Assembly (NCBI GenBank): GCA_023653785.1
Contig: JAMKCH010005439.1
Location: 89,163-153,162, forward strand
From: Ophioderma brevispina
Lineage: Eukaryota > Echinodermata > Ophiuroidea > Amphilepidida > Ophiodermatidae
Length of the DNA: 64,000 nt
Direction: 5' to 3'
How positions within the stretch are numbered: the first letter of the stretch is position 1; the number at the start of each line of letters is the position of its first letter. Below the pieces are notes generated by a model that searched no databases, had not been told where the DNA came from, and worked only from the letters and a program-made list of their open reading frames with translations. The translations under genes and the position numbers were made by a program. Below, one piece after another: positions 33,510-45,587 of the stretch.

Positions 33510-35390
33510 TTTGTTGGATCTTTTGTAGCAATTCCGATAAAGTGTCAGGTCCGGTCAAATGGTAATTTGGGCTCGAATTGTTTACAAGGGGTCCCGTTCC
33601 CATGAATTCGTGTATCTTGTAGAATTCCTGACACCATCCTCATTTTAATCCAATTTCATTGTGGTCACTAATGCAAATTTCTTTATCTATAATTTTGAAC
33701 AAAATACAAAAAGCTTTTTTTGATCAAATGAACGTCCAGTAGATGACTTTTCTTTCTTTTTACCATCATCTTGTGTACAGTCCTTTTTTGTAATTACTAT
33801 TACATTATTTTTTTTTTTTATTTTTAACTTGATATAAGTCTATAATATTTTTTCTTTTGATTGAATTACCTTTAGACCCCTAAAACCCATCTGCATTCAA
33901 TATGTTTTGATCTTGGCACTCAAGCTAATAACTTTTAAAATGTTTATTTAAAGGGGCATTCGTGATCCACCACCTCGTCCCCCCGACTTCCTAAAAAAGT
34001 ATGCAGATTTTTTATAACATCGCATCGGTTACCTTACCCCTTAGTAATCCACTTGTACCAAATCTTACGTGCAAAATTCGGTCGTGGCGGTAAGACTCTC
34101 GGGATTTTGTATTTTCTGTCGCGTAAACGACAGAATTACACCACCAGTGCCTATGGGACCTGGCAAACCAGCAAATGCGCATAGCACAAAACCGCACGTA
34201 TCGTGAATTCAACAAAAAATTTTGTGAATAATCTTTCTCTCAAGGAATATCTAGTAACTCATGAATCAAACCGGAAGGTGCTGGAATCACTAAAACGCAC
34301 CTTAATTTTTAAAATAATATTTATTTATGCATTTTTTTGTTATTTTATTATTTGTTTGCTGTGGTTACGATGGAATGCAGGTTCCCAATCTGATATATTT
34401 TGAAGACATCCAAGCTCCCCTTGTCCCCACTGACCGACTTCTGAAAATCGGCAACCATCAAACTTGGTACAAACATTAATTAAACCATTTATTTACCTAT
34501 TGTATAAATCTCTGCAGACAATACAAGTATTAAACTATCACTAAGACATAACAGCTTTTCACAAGATGTACCAACAAACCGCAATATATAAACGTTGGAG
34601 GGACTTATAGTTTTGGTGTTTACATATCTGCAAAATGACTATATACTAATTCAACCAAAAGTGACACATGGGAATAGGTAGGAATAAGTAGTCCAAAGTT
34701 GTACAGGGGTAAGAAATGGTAATTGTCGAATTAATAAGGTATAATTCACGTATAAATATGATCTATACTTTGTATTACAACGCGGCACATAAACCGTTTG
34801 AAGTTTTATCCTGGGTAAAATGTGTCCCAATATTTGTTCCATCATGGTTTGCAAATTTGTTCATTTGGTCACACAATCTAACCCAAATCGACTATATACA
34901 GTTCAATATAAATTAGATTAATAGTTGTGAACCCTCACATATAGCCCCAGTCACATTGCATTCTAATTAGGGCCACAAATATCATATATGTGCAAACCAG
35001 TGATATTTGGGTGGTCTCCTATAGCCGTAGACAATAATATACCACAATTTGGACATATCTTTATAAACAAGGGAAATCTAAAATTTTACCCCATTGTGAC
35101 CTTGAAACCTATTTTGCCCTCTCAACAGAAAAGTACTACTTCCAGATAGGGAAACCATACATAATTTTTACTACTTTGATTTTAGGAAACCTTTTGATAT
35201 GCTCTTAACGGTTTTCCCCCAATACAATTCTGGAGAAGAGAAATAGATATGTTGCAATTAGTTATTATTCATTGTGTTTTCCAATTTGATGGCCTATCAA
35301 TACCATGAAAATAATCGCAAGTCAATATTAATTGTATAATTTTAAATAAATTGCCAATTTATACTTAAACCAGTCAAGTTGACATTACTG
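33510..35390. other. Unassigned sequence
   Basis: AT-rich. TTCTGTCGCGTAAACGACAG (34117-34136) can form a small hairpin. No coding exon or element ends supported. Confidence 0.35.
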
Positions 35391-35464
35391 TGGCGTCATA
35401 CATTAATACAAGGGGCTGGTTATGGACATTATTATTGCAGTAAAGTATTGATTGCTTCTCACAA

Positions 35465-35965
35465 TGCGATTTTCTCTCAAAACAATATCCCATATGAGTG
35501 ACCAATGGGATCATCACATTTTTATTTTGACACTTTGGACACCAAGCCTTACACCAACCTATGTTTACAGCCAACAAAACTGACCAATTGTAGTCGTATG
35601 ATCTTATGACACCCAAACTGGACCTCTGCTTCCCAAACTATATTCAAATATTTAGATCATTTTTAGCACACTCTACATGTCTCAAGCTTAAATTATGATA
35701 AAACCAAACTTATATGATATTGAAATTAATTATTTTAACATTACTAACTACGAATATGTCTAAAAAGGGGCGTGGCTTATGGCGTCCATTATTGTGGTCG
35801 AATTTTGTGGGCCACCCCTTTCTGCAATGCTTTTACACATACCTCAAGGAAGTTCATGCCAAGTTTCATACTTTTTTCTAGAAGTCACGATCTTGGTGAA
35901 ATTTATGACTTATCTACTTCACAATATATATACCTCAGTCACAAACATGGGTATTGCCACCAGTT
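35465..35965 (+). repeat. Dispersed repeat R1 (copy 2)
   Basis: Matches 8353-8800: AGTGACCAATGGGAT, ATTCAAATATTTAGATCAT, TAAAAAGGGGCGTGGCTTAT, GGCGTCCATTATTGTGG, GGGCCACCCCTT. It ends in ACAAACATGGGTATTGCCACC, the reverse complement of the conserved block of the 150-bp repeat. The CRE-like site is degraded here (GGCGTCC). Non-coding. Confidence 0.75.
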
Positions 35966-36080
35966 TAGCTAGGTTGAACAATCAAAGGAATCGTAACGCA
36001 GCACTAAAAGGAAATATTAAAGAATTTCTTTAATTCTGCTGAATACTACTTCTGCTTTTTGAGAAATGTAATGTTTAATA

Positions 36081-36086
<6 letters not shown>

Positions 36087-36111
<25 letters not shown>

Positions 36112-36112
36112 C
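36087..36112 (+). repeat. Poly-A run
   Basis: About 25 consecutive A. It could be the tail of a retroposed copy whose body is the preceding R1-linked sequence, but no target duplication was found. Confidence 0.8.
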
Positions 36113-36114
36113 CA

Positions 36115-37520
36115 ATTAAACAATCATCATATGTTGTCCTAAGTAGCACCATTATACGCCTCTTTCTTAAACCCCAAGTAACCACTTTTTTACTTATGCC
36201 CCGCGCTCCATTCCAGTCCACCTTCTTCTTTCTTTTCTTTACCTTGCTTCGTTTCCGTCTCTTTTGTCTTCTTTCGCCTCCCTCGCGTCTTGCTTCCGTC
36301 CGCCTTTCACAGCACCCACACTCCTCCCAAAAATAAACCAATTTTAGGTTTGGACCTTTCTATGTCGCCCCAAAACTGAGATTGATGTACAAAATTATGT
36401 TGAAAATCGTGGCCATTTTGAAATCCAAGATGCTGCGGAACGGCTTTATCGCAAAAACAATGGGAACACAATCCAATTATGTTCCTGAGCCTGCACTCCG
36501 CCCTTCCCCTATCCCGAACCAAAACGCAGACCCACACCACTAGCACAACTGTGTCGCAAAAAATCCATTTTAATAACACAGGACGCATACTGTGGCTGTG
36601 CGCCCCGGCTTGTTTTTAGTGTGTGCTGAGAGTAACCACGAGTAATTCGAATCCGAATCCCTGTACCCGATGTGCATAGAGCGAAGCGCCCTACTCTATA
36701 TTTTAATTTAATGAAGGATTTTCAGTTCGCAAATGCATTTATTTCCTTTAAATTTTGTTTTCATTCATTACATGTTGCTGCTGCAACCAACCTACAAACA
36801 ATGCTACTTATATAAATCTTTCTCTCCCGTCCATCCTGGTTTTCCCGTGGTCTCTGTCCCCACTGTCTGGGACGGGGACTGCCCACTTCCCCCCCCCCTG
36901 TCAAACATAAAGCAACTTCATAAGAAAAATTAGGATGGCCATAATGAGTAGATCCACTCAACTTCGCTCCATTTGGAAGGATTGTTTGGGACTTTTCAGA
37001 TCACGTTTTGAATGTAACCCTTGCTATACCCATAGTATCCCATTATTGTTGAACATCCGTTCCTATAAATTTGGTACAATCCTATAGTTTTTCAGCTTTT
37101 AAATTGGTGTCAAATAAGTAACGCAATTATGGCCTGTTCAAAATAACGTCTACTTTGATGCCAAAAATAGGAAAGTAAGAACCTACGTCTCTGGGGCGGG
37201 CAAAGTGATGTTATTGCCATGTTACTTTACTTACTGACTTACTAGCTTACTACTGACTCAAAACCTTCTTATAGCACCAAACTCATGGTGTATTATGATA
37301 CCTTGTCATTTCCCATCATGTGAAAACCAAAACCGCAAGTAAATCGGAGGTCCTTATCCTTTTGGCTGAAAATTAGAACTGTGTGGTCTCTTCTGGAAAT
37401 TAAAGATTGTCGCTGACATGCAAACTTTAATGAATTAATGTCTTACGTATGCTAGATATGCCATGCTCATTTTTGGTACACAAGCAAAACTGTAAAAACC
37501 TGTTTTATAAAAAAAAAAAG
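36115..37520. other. Unassigned sequence
   Basis: Holds a pyrimidine-rich stretch (36215-36310) and one GTGGCCATTTTGAAATCCAA / GATGCTGC pair (~36410), a diverged unit of the YY1-motif family. No gene seen. Confidence 0.35.
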
Positions 37521-37524
37521 TTTA

Positions 37525-39835
37525 AAAATATTAAACAACCTGGTTGTTTAAGTTCCACCCCGTTTGCAACCCAGGGTTTTAAAACTGACTTGTTTTAAAT
37601 ATTCAAACAATTCCTGATTAAACATTTTTAATCATTAAACAAGTTAAATGTTTAAACAGCTCAGTTTAAACAACCCGGTTGTTTAACGGTTGGAGATGTG
37701 TGAACAACCATGGTATGTTTAAAACTTTTTCACAAAACTTTTTTAAACAGCGTTTTACAGTGGACCAAATTACAGAGGACGGACCATAGATATCCTCATT
37801 GATACCATCAGTTTCTGCCGGCCCTGTAGCATGGGTGGTGGTTCGCCAAACGCACGACTGACAACCTCCCAAAGTCCCCCTCAAGGTATTAACACGTGAA
37901 TGGCACTCCCTTTGTTTGTCAATTATGTTTTTTATTTCTCCCCCCTTAATAGGCCCCACCCTATGTCGGACTGACATCATGATTTTTCCCAAAAAAGTCC
38001 ACTTTTTTGTGGAAATGAACACATGTATCAAAAACGGTCCAAAAACGGATCATTGTTTAGGAGGGGGGTCCATTTTTTTTTTTTTTATGTTTTTGTTGTT
38101 TCCACAAAAGTGTCCCCACTTTTTCGAAGACCCGCACGCCCCGTAAAAAAACCCCTTGGGTTGTACCTTGGCGTTTGGTACTTTCTCTAGGGGTATGACT
38201 CCACTATCCATCCCATTTTGGCTTGTACCTTAGGAGCGTAAACGTCCAATTGACAATTTACATTAAAACATTCGGTAACCCACCTAGAAAAATCGAGTTT
38301 TAGAGTGGGCACCACTAAATAAAGCCAAACACGGCCATTTTCTTTCTCAGCAAATTTGAAAATTAACAAACAAAACCCAGCCAACTTCTAGATCTATACA
38401 ACCTGCATTTTAAATGTGGATTTAATAAGGAAGGGCAATTCATTGTTAATTATCTTACCACTTTATAACAAGCTCGGCAACTTAGTCAAACAAGTTGTAG
38501 AATATTATGCTTACTGCAATCTTTTATAAAAACAACCTATTGCAGTGGTAATTTCGTAAGAAGTCCATTTAGGACAAAGATAACAAATTTTCACATTGTG
38601 TCAGCACAAGATCAGTAATTCACTGTCACCCCAGCGCATTATCCCGGCAGTTCACCAATTCACAGACACCTCCTCTCTTTCTCCCTGAAGCCACGCGTAG
38701 CCAACAATTGAGGAACGTATATAAATTCTTTGTGATTAATGGCCTACAACTAGCCGACCGCGCTGATCTACATGCAACTTTTCTCAGCGGCATTGGGCTA
38801 GATTTTTATTTGATTATAACGCCGAATAGTTTAAAACGTCAAACTTAGAGTCCCACGATGTTAATACCATAATGTCTCATTGAGCAAACACGACAACCAA
38901 TTTAGCTATATACACAAATTGCAATAACAGATAGTATTGAAAAATTAAACGACGCATCTCACTTGTCTTTTGGGCGTCAACTTGACTAGTTATAGACCAT
39001 TACCTTATTCGTCATCCAATCGAAACCGGAATTGTTTGTTTCTAATTACCCATTTACAAAAAAAAAAGGTTCATGGAATAATGTAGAAATAATATTAAAG
39101 TCTTATTAAAAAATCCTAACACTATTGTTAATGTAATTTCTGAATATCATGTTCGCCGCGCGGTCGTTGTTCCAAATAAGCGTTGGGTCCCGAATATTTG
39201 TCAATGAAGAAATCCCCTCTAAGTTGTTTATTACAAATACATAACTCCTGCTTATTTTCATATGTTAGTTGATATAACGAGGATGTAAAGTCTAGATGTT
39301 GCTTACGGGCAATGCAGTTTTGAACTGGTATCTAGCGTCCCGCAACGTTTTAAATCATACCTTGTGTCCTCTCTCGTCTTTCCCTCCATATTTCTTCTTC
39401 TCTCCCTAATCTCACTCGCTTGTCACAATCACTCACTATTTTAAATTAACAAGCAATTCGGACAAGAAACACCATTGAGTTATTTGGAGATGTTGTAGGA
39501 ACATTTGCCCTATTTTTAAATTAATTTATTCCTTCTGCCTCACTTCGTAAATGGGAATGGGGGCGGGATTGTTGCGATTTCGTGGTGTATTTGCGTATAT
39601 TAAACGTGAGAATAATTATGAATGTGAATCGATTTAACCCTTTTGATTTCCGTCTTCTAGGTATCATACAAGTGCGAATAAACTTTGCAATTTTTCAAGG
39701 CTTTCCGCCTACCCCCACCCCCCGCTTTTTGCTTTGCTATAAACCGGGCCATTTTGGCCGATGGCAATCCCCTGCACAATTTGGGGATGCTTCTCTAAAA
39801 TCACGTCTTATTAGTTTCCATAGTATGCATTGGTT
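37525..39835 (+). repeat. Tandem duplication, unit A (2.3 kb)
   Basis: Head-to-tail copy of 39836-41912. Both units open with a pair of AAACAACCNGGTTGTTTAA palindromes about 140 bases apart. They then share blocks such as CTTGGGTTGTAC, GGCTTGTACCTTAGGA, CCACGCGTAGCCAACA, ACGTATATAAATTCTTTGTG, GCTGATCTACATGCAACTTT and AGACCATTACCTTATTCGTC, and close with CATAGTATGCATTG. Differences are mostly indels of 1-5 bases. No convincing ORF is conserved between the units. Confidence 0.92.
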
Positions 39836-41912
39836 CAAATTTAAACAACAGGTTGTTCAAAAAACAAGTTCCACCGTATACAACCCGGGGTTTAAACTGA
39901 CTTGTTTAAATACTTTAAACAAATCTGATTAACATTTTAAATATTTAACAAGTTTAAATGTTTAAACAGACTCAGTTAAACAACCCGGTTGTTTAACGCG
40001 GGAATTGAACAACCATGGTTGTTTTAAAAGTTGTAAACAACTTTTTAACATGCCCGTTTTACAGTCTTACCAAAGGAAAGAGGAGGACCATAAGATATTC
40101 ATTGATAGCAATAAGGTCGGCGGCCGTACGCCGGGGGGGGGGGGGGATCGCACCCCAACCCCAAATCCACAAAAGGGGAACAAAAAGGCTCCCCGTTTGC
40201 TGATTGTTTGATAAAAATGTCCAAAATTAGAGATATTTAACAAAAAAGTCCCACTTTTTGGTGTATGACTGTTCAAATCGTCCAAAAAATCCTTTTAGGG
40301 GGGGGGTACATTTTTCCACAAAAGGTCCACGTTTTCGAAGACCCCCACCCTCCCGTAACCAAAAAAAAATCCTTGGGTTGTACTTGGCGTTTGGGACTTC
40401 CTTTTTTCTTAGGGTATGAATCCCACTATCCATCCCTTTGGCTTGTACCTTAGGAACGTAAAATTCAATTGACAATTACATTAACTCATTCGGTACCAGG
40501 AAAAGGAGTTAGTGGGCACCAATTAAAATAAACCAAACGACATTTCTTCTCAGCAAAATGAAAAGTTAACAACAAAACCCAACTTCTAGATAAACTGCAT
40601 TTTAATAGGGATTATAAGGAAGGGTAATTCATTGGTATTATCTTACCACTTATATTCAAGCTTGGCACAATGGCAATAACAAGTGTAGAATAGGATGCTA
40701 CTGACTATTTTATAAAAAAAACATTATATTGTAGTGGTATTAGTAAGAAGTTCATTTAGGACAAAATAAAAGGTTCATGTGTCCGCCACAGAACAGTAAT
40801 TAAAGAACCCACCGCATTATCCCGGCAGTTCACCGTCTCTTCTCCCTGAAGCCACGCGTAGCCAACAGTTGAGGAACGTATATAAATTCTTTGTGATTAA
40901 TGGCCTACACTAGCCGACCGCGCTGATCTACATGCAACTTTTCTCAGCGGATTGCGAGATTTTATTCTGAGTACACGCATAATATTTAACGTCAAACTTA
41001 GTCCCACGATGTTAAAACACATAATGTCTCAATTATCATGAAAGATTAACGCTAAAGATTTGCACGACAACCAATTTAGCTATACAAATGGCAATACGAT
41101 AGTATTGAAAATTAAACGACGCATCTCACTTGTTTGGCGTCAACTTGACTAGTTATAGACCATTACCTTATTCGTCATCCAATCGAAGCCGATTTAATTT
41201 GTTTCTACCCATTTACAAAAAAAAAAGTGTTCAAGGAATAAATGTTTAAATAATATTAAAGTTCTTATTAAAATCTAACACTATTGTTAATGGTATTTCT
41301 GAATATCATGCTTCGTCGTTGTTCCAAATAGCGTGGGTCCGAAGATGTGTCAACTGAAGAATCCTCTAATTTGTTATTACAATACATTAACTCCTGCTTA
41401 TTTCATATGTTAGTTGATATACGGTATTAATGCTAGATGTTGCTTACGGGCAATGCAGTTTTGAACTGGTATCGCCGGCAACGTTTTAATCATACCATTT
41501 CTCTCCTCTCTTTCCCTCCATATTTCTCCTCCCTTCTCACTCGCTTGTTCACTCACTCACTATTTAGGATAAAATTAACAGAGCAGTCGTAAAAGAAACA
41601 CCACTGAGTTGGATTGTTGTAGGAATCATTTGCCCTAGTTAAATTAATTGATTCCTTCTGCTGCTCAGTTCGTAAATGGCGGGATGCTATTCGGGGTGGT
41701 AATTTGCGTAATATATAAACGTGAGAATATGATGTGAATTCGATTTACCTTTGATTTCCGTCTTCTAGTTCAATCAGTGCGAATAACACTTGCATTTTCA
41801 AGTCTTCCGCCTACCGCTTTTTGATTGCTATACCGGGCATTTTTGGCCGTATGTCAATCCCCACATTTGGGGATCCTTCTAATCAAGTCTTAAGTCATAG
41901 TATGCATTGTTA
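39836..41912 (+). repeat. Tandem duplication, unit B (2.1 kb)
   Basis: Second copy of the preceding unit, shorter by about 230 bases through many small deletions and an extra ~13-base G run at about 40134-40146. The junction with unit A is direct: A ends ..GCATTGGTTC and B begins with the palindrome. The indel-rich, substitution-poor difference is more like sequencing or assembly noise than old divergence, but a true duplication is not excluded. Confidence 0.92.
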
Positions 41913-42192
41913 AAATTCCTAAATTACAAATAATGCGGATAACTACCTTTATATAATATGCATACTGTGAATGTAAGATATTATTGCTCTTAAAATTGGA
42001 ATATATTTTTTCATACCCAATCTATTTCTATTTGAACGCCTCAGTAATCATGTCGAATTACGTAACAATGCATTTTGTCAGATGTCTGTTGTTTGTTTCT
42101 TTTCCTTGCTCCAAGCTGGTGTACAAGGAGCCCATTTTTCAGAGTTGGTTGTTACCTTTACAACAAAAACTGACACAGGGGTTCCCTAGGCT

Positions 42193-42497
42193 ATGCCTCG
42201 TCCAACGGCATTGTCAATACGCCGAATAATGCTTGCAATTCGACGGGAAGGGTACAAACAAGTCAGAGTCGCTGATTTCCTCGGGATATCGCAGAGTACT
42301 GTCTGTAAAATCCTCAGACACCATCGAGAGTAGGGTCATTTGAGGTCACGAAAATCTTCACGATGACCACGATTGACTACCAGACGAGATGATCGCCGAC
42401 TGCTTAATCTGTGCCGTAGAGCTCGGAAAATGCCAACTAGCCGCCTTCGTCGTTTGTGGAGAAGACACTATGGAATCAACGTTTCCTGCCAAACTGT
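42193..42497 (+). pseudogene. Tc1/mariner transposase, N-terminal half (broken)
   Basis: Starts MPRPTALSIRRIML, then GYKQVRVADFLGISQSTVCK, the first helix-turn-helix of Tc1-type transposases. A stop follows (about codon 47). After a frameshift LTTRRDDRRLLNL and RLRRLWRRHYGINVSCQTV give the second helix-turn-helix. These DNA-binding domains recognise the element's inverted repeats. The gene is cut after CQTV by the insertion at 42498-43605 and resumes at about 43606. Confidence 0.88.
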
Positions 42498-43605
42498 CCC
42501 AGACAACATACATATATTGGCCCAATATTGGTTTCCCATTGGCAATATTGGCATTGGCATTAGCTTGTCGACCAATATCGAGGCAATATGGGTTTCCCGT
42601 TGGCATTAGCTTGTCGACCAATATCGAGCCAATATGGGTTCCCCATTGGCAATATTGGCATTGGCATTACCTTGTCGACCAATATCGAGCCAATATAGGT
42701 TCCCAATTGGCAATATTAGCATTGGCATTAGCTTGTCGACTAATATCGAGCCAATATGGGTTTCCTATTGGCAATTAGCGTTGGCATTAGCTTGTCGACC
42801 AATATCTAGCCAATATGGGTTTCCCATTGGCAAAATTAGCATTGGCATTAGCTTGTCGACCAATATCGAGCCAATATTGGTTCCCCATTGGCAATATTAG
42901 CATTGGCATTATCTTGTTGACATATATTGGAGCAATATTGGTTTTCCATTGGCACTCAACATTGGTCGAATGTTGTGAAGTGTGGGCGTGGTCTCAAATA
43001 AGACCTCTCAATTTTTTTCCAGCAAAATGTTATGTTTTTGACGATTCTATTTTTCTAAAGTGATAAATGCAACTTTTTTTCATCACTAATATAATTAGTA
43101 TGATGCGTTTGGTTGATTATTTTCAATGTAAACACAACCATATTTAACTCAAACATAGATATACTTGACACCGTAGAATGTACATGAAAACCGGTAATTA
43201 GGCAATTTGTTACACATTTTTGCATACTTCTTCACGACGTATTTGTAATTAGTAGTACTGCAAACACTTTCCCTGTATAGAGGGAGGGGGTCAGTCCATA
43301 TATTGGTAGTGAATGAAATTTTTTGTGCTCATATTTAATTGGATTAATGTATGGATTCATTTCCAGCAGATAATAATTTAGGCACAATATTGGCAAATGC
43401 CAATATGGGCACATGAAGCATCAATATTGCGTCCAATGATGATCACAATATCTTGGCCCCCAAGGTAGGCCCCATATTGGCAAAGGCAAATATTGGGCCA
43501 AGCTGGGCCCATGAGCAATATAATGGTTCATATTGTAAGCCAATATTGGGCCAATAAAATTGCAATATTGGGCTTATCTTGGGCAATATTGTAATGTTGT
43601 TGGGG
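42498..43605. mobile_element. 1.1-kb minisatellite-bearing insertion inside the Tc1 gene
   Basis: Left end CCCAGACAACATACATATAT and reverse-complemented right end CCCCAACAACATTACAATAT form imperfect terminal inverted repeats. Both flanks are rich in GGCCCAATATTGG-like words, and the left one is an ordered tandem array (42540-42960). The centre is plain AT-rich sequence. It sits exactly between the two Tc1 halves. No clear target duplication, and a little of the Tc1 gene seems missing. Superfamily unknown. Confidence 0.8.
42540..42960 (+). repeat. ~60-bp minisatellite, about 7 units
   Basis: Unit contains ATTGGCATTAGCTTGTCGAC, CAATATCGAGCCAATATGGG and TTCCCATTGGCAATAT. Period 59-63 bases. Open frames through it repeat LACRPISSQYGFPIG-like peptides and are repeat artefacts. 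Confidence 0.95.
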
Positions 43606-44215
43606 TAAGTCGGTGTTTGCTTCAACATGGTTACCGAGAAAGACAAACACAGAGATGATCGACTTCGCTGGGCTTGGAAGCAGCAGAAGATTAATGCTCG
43701 GACACTGGCGAAATTCTATGGTTATGAACGAGAGCCGCTACATCCTTCACCATCAAGATGGAAGACAAAAGGGTGCGTCGAGTACGTGGTGGATGACTGT
43801 ATTCAGAATCGATCAAGGTGATGGCGGCTCAGTAATGGTATGGGTCGGTATCATTATGGAGGAAAACGTTACTGGTGGTGCCAGATGGAAACATCACGCC
43901 GTCGTGTTAATGGCATTCTGGGAACACCACTGTCGCCACTGCAAGCAAGAATGGTTTCAAACAATTTTCGGTTGCAAGACGACAAGTTAGGTCGCGCAGG
44001 GCCGTTGTAGTGAGCCAATTTATTGAGGCAGAGGGGGTTGAGCAGATACATGGCCTGCATTGCTCCCCTGATTTGAACCGTATCGAGCATGTGAGATGCT
44101 TAGGCGACCACCATTCACAGGGACAATCTTCCTCAAACACTACGGGAGTTAGCTCAGACTGACCAATGAGAGGGACGCTCTTACTAGGGGATCCATCAAG
44201 CCTAAAGGCCAAAAT
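43606..44215 (+). pseudogene. Tc1/mariner transposase, C-terminal catalytic half (broken)
   Basis: In changing frames: DDRLRWAWKQQ, ESRYILHHQDGRQKG, GGSVMVWVGIIMEE (Tc1 hallmark GGSVMVWGGI), a QDD at ~43975 (second acidic residue), VVSQFIEAEGVEQI and SPDLNRIEHV (~44060-44095, third acidic residue E). Where active Tc1 proteins have FSDES, this copy reads YERES, so the first catalytic aspartate appears lost. With at least three frameshifts it is dead. Confidence 0.88.
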
Positions 44216-44239
44216 AAGGTTGGACTACTCAAGATACAC

Positions 44240-44365
44240 TAAAAGATATGAGAGGTGTTTTAGGTCAATCGGAAAGGGTGCTGAGTTCAAATCTGCCTGC
44301 CATGCCCAAAATTGATAAGTTGGTGGATAGTGGTGAAATTCTTGTTTTAAAGGGACACTACCCGA
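44240..44365 (+). mobile_element. Possible tRNA-SINE relic ending in a TTAAAGGGACAC terminus
   Basis: TTTTAGGTCAATCGGAAAGG (A-box-like) then CTGAGTTCAAATCTGCC (B-box-like) suggest a tRNA-derived head. About 60 bases later comes TTAAAGGGACACTACCCGAT, whose mirror image recurs in each unit of the satellite at 47650-48505. Confidence 0.45.
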
Positions 44366-44369
44366 TTTT

Positions 44370-45490
44370 ATGTAAACATAGATTTTGAAATACGATACAA
44401 AGTATGCACATCTTCAGCAAGAGAAAAATTTCAATGTCACATTAAAGGAAGGATATTAATGTTGATTTTTTATTAAATGTATGAAAACCTTCTACCTCTA
44501 AATGATTAAAGGGGTACTACTGATTTAAGAGCTAGTGAAGTAAAGCACCAACTTGGGTGAATATTAAACCTTAAACCTTTACACAAGGATGGTGGACAAC
44601 TTGGAACAGTGACAGCATCAGTACGAAAATTATAGTAGCACTAATAATTCCTTTCAGAAACTATATAGTCTTAATTGGACAAGTCAAATAAGTACTTTAC
44701 TCCAGTCTGTCTTTCAAGTGAGGTCAGCATTTTAGTTACACGTTCTTTTACCGTCGATAACAAACGAGTCTTGAATTAGAAAAAATCAGGTCATGATCTT
44801 CAGTCTCAAAAGTCTGGGGAACGCCTATCGAAAGTGACGGTATTGTGTCCGGCCATAAGGTGGAAAAGTAGGGCCTTTCAGGTAAAAATATTGTACCAAA
44901 ACAAAAGGGTCATGATTACACAGCCTGAATAAGAATGGGTGTCATTCAGTGTGTTACTTTAAGAAGGGAGCCAATGAGGTCATATAACAACCTGAAGCAA
45001 ATAGGCAAAGCGTCTCTTCCGAGCTCAAATTGCAATGAATTATAAAATTGTTCAAAATGTGAGAGTAGCGTGTGCAAATTTGAATTTGGATGTTAAAAAT
45101 TGTTTAAAAATTTTTCTTTTTTGGTTTTTATTTGAAACAAGTGAAGATTTTTAAAAAGGGGGTTATTGGTAAAAGGTATGACAGCAGCACAAAAAGGGGT
45201 CATGTATACGAGAAAAAAGTTAGAAACAGAGGGTCTATCATGAGCGCCCCCCCCCCCACCACCACCACCACGGGAAAAAGGTGGAAACTGTACTATGTCT
45301 TGAATGTTATGGCATTAATCTTTACATTGCCTCTGAACACTGGCACAAGGCAGAAACTGGTTTTTAGCACAACTGCAACTTGTCCATGGGTATTTCATGA
45401 TGGCAATAATAAGTACATTGTTTGGCAACCGGGCTTTTCAAATCTGAAATCATGGCCGTCGTGTAGTTGTAGTGTGCCAAATACCAGTTC
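44370..45490. other. Unassigned sequence
   Basis: No gene supported. A 151-codon frame at 45132-45587 ends in poly-Gly encoded by the G run and has no recognisable domain. Confidence 0.4.
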
Positions 45491-45495
45491 TCGTC

Positions 45496-45541
45496 GGGGG
45501 GGGGGGGGGGGGGGGGGGGGGGTAGGGGGGGGGGGGGGGGG
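45496..45541 (+). repeat. Extreme poly-G tract (27 G, TA, 17 G)
   Basis: Two G runs separated by TA. It would form G-quadruplexes if real. Several shorter G or C runs occur in the window (3966, 11808, 40134, 46779, 48367, 62598), often inside repeats whose sister copies have fewer, so length errors in assembly are likely. Confidence 0.9.
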
Positions 45542-45587
45542 TAGGACACGATATGCTCGATTTGGGCATTGGCGATTTCATGCCTAA

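Noticed and set aside
34117..34136. Small hairpin TTCTGTCG..CGACAGAA as a terminator or miRNA
   Set aside because: An 8-bp stem is expected by chance at this scale and the arms are too short for a miRNA precursor.
36084..36341. Basic Arg/Lys-rich ORF with a poly-Phe end on the minus strand
   Set aside because: Encoded by a pyrimidine-rich tract and the poly-A run; low complexity only.
37666..38031. 121-codon ORF on the minus strand inside duplicated unit A
   Set aside because: The frame is not conserved in unit B at the matching position.
42540..42960. CRISPR-like array
   Set aside because: Units are tandem with no unique spacers, in a eukaryotic transposon context.
42389..43063. Repeated-peptide ORFs of 78-129 codons
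   Set aside because: They read through the ~60-bp minisatellite in several frames; the period is close to a multiple of three, which keeps frames open by chance.
45132..45587. 151-codon ORF with poly-glycine tail
   Set aside because: Its last third is encoded by the 27-G and 17-G runs; no recognisable domain and homopolymer length is doubtful.
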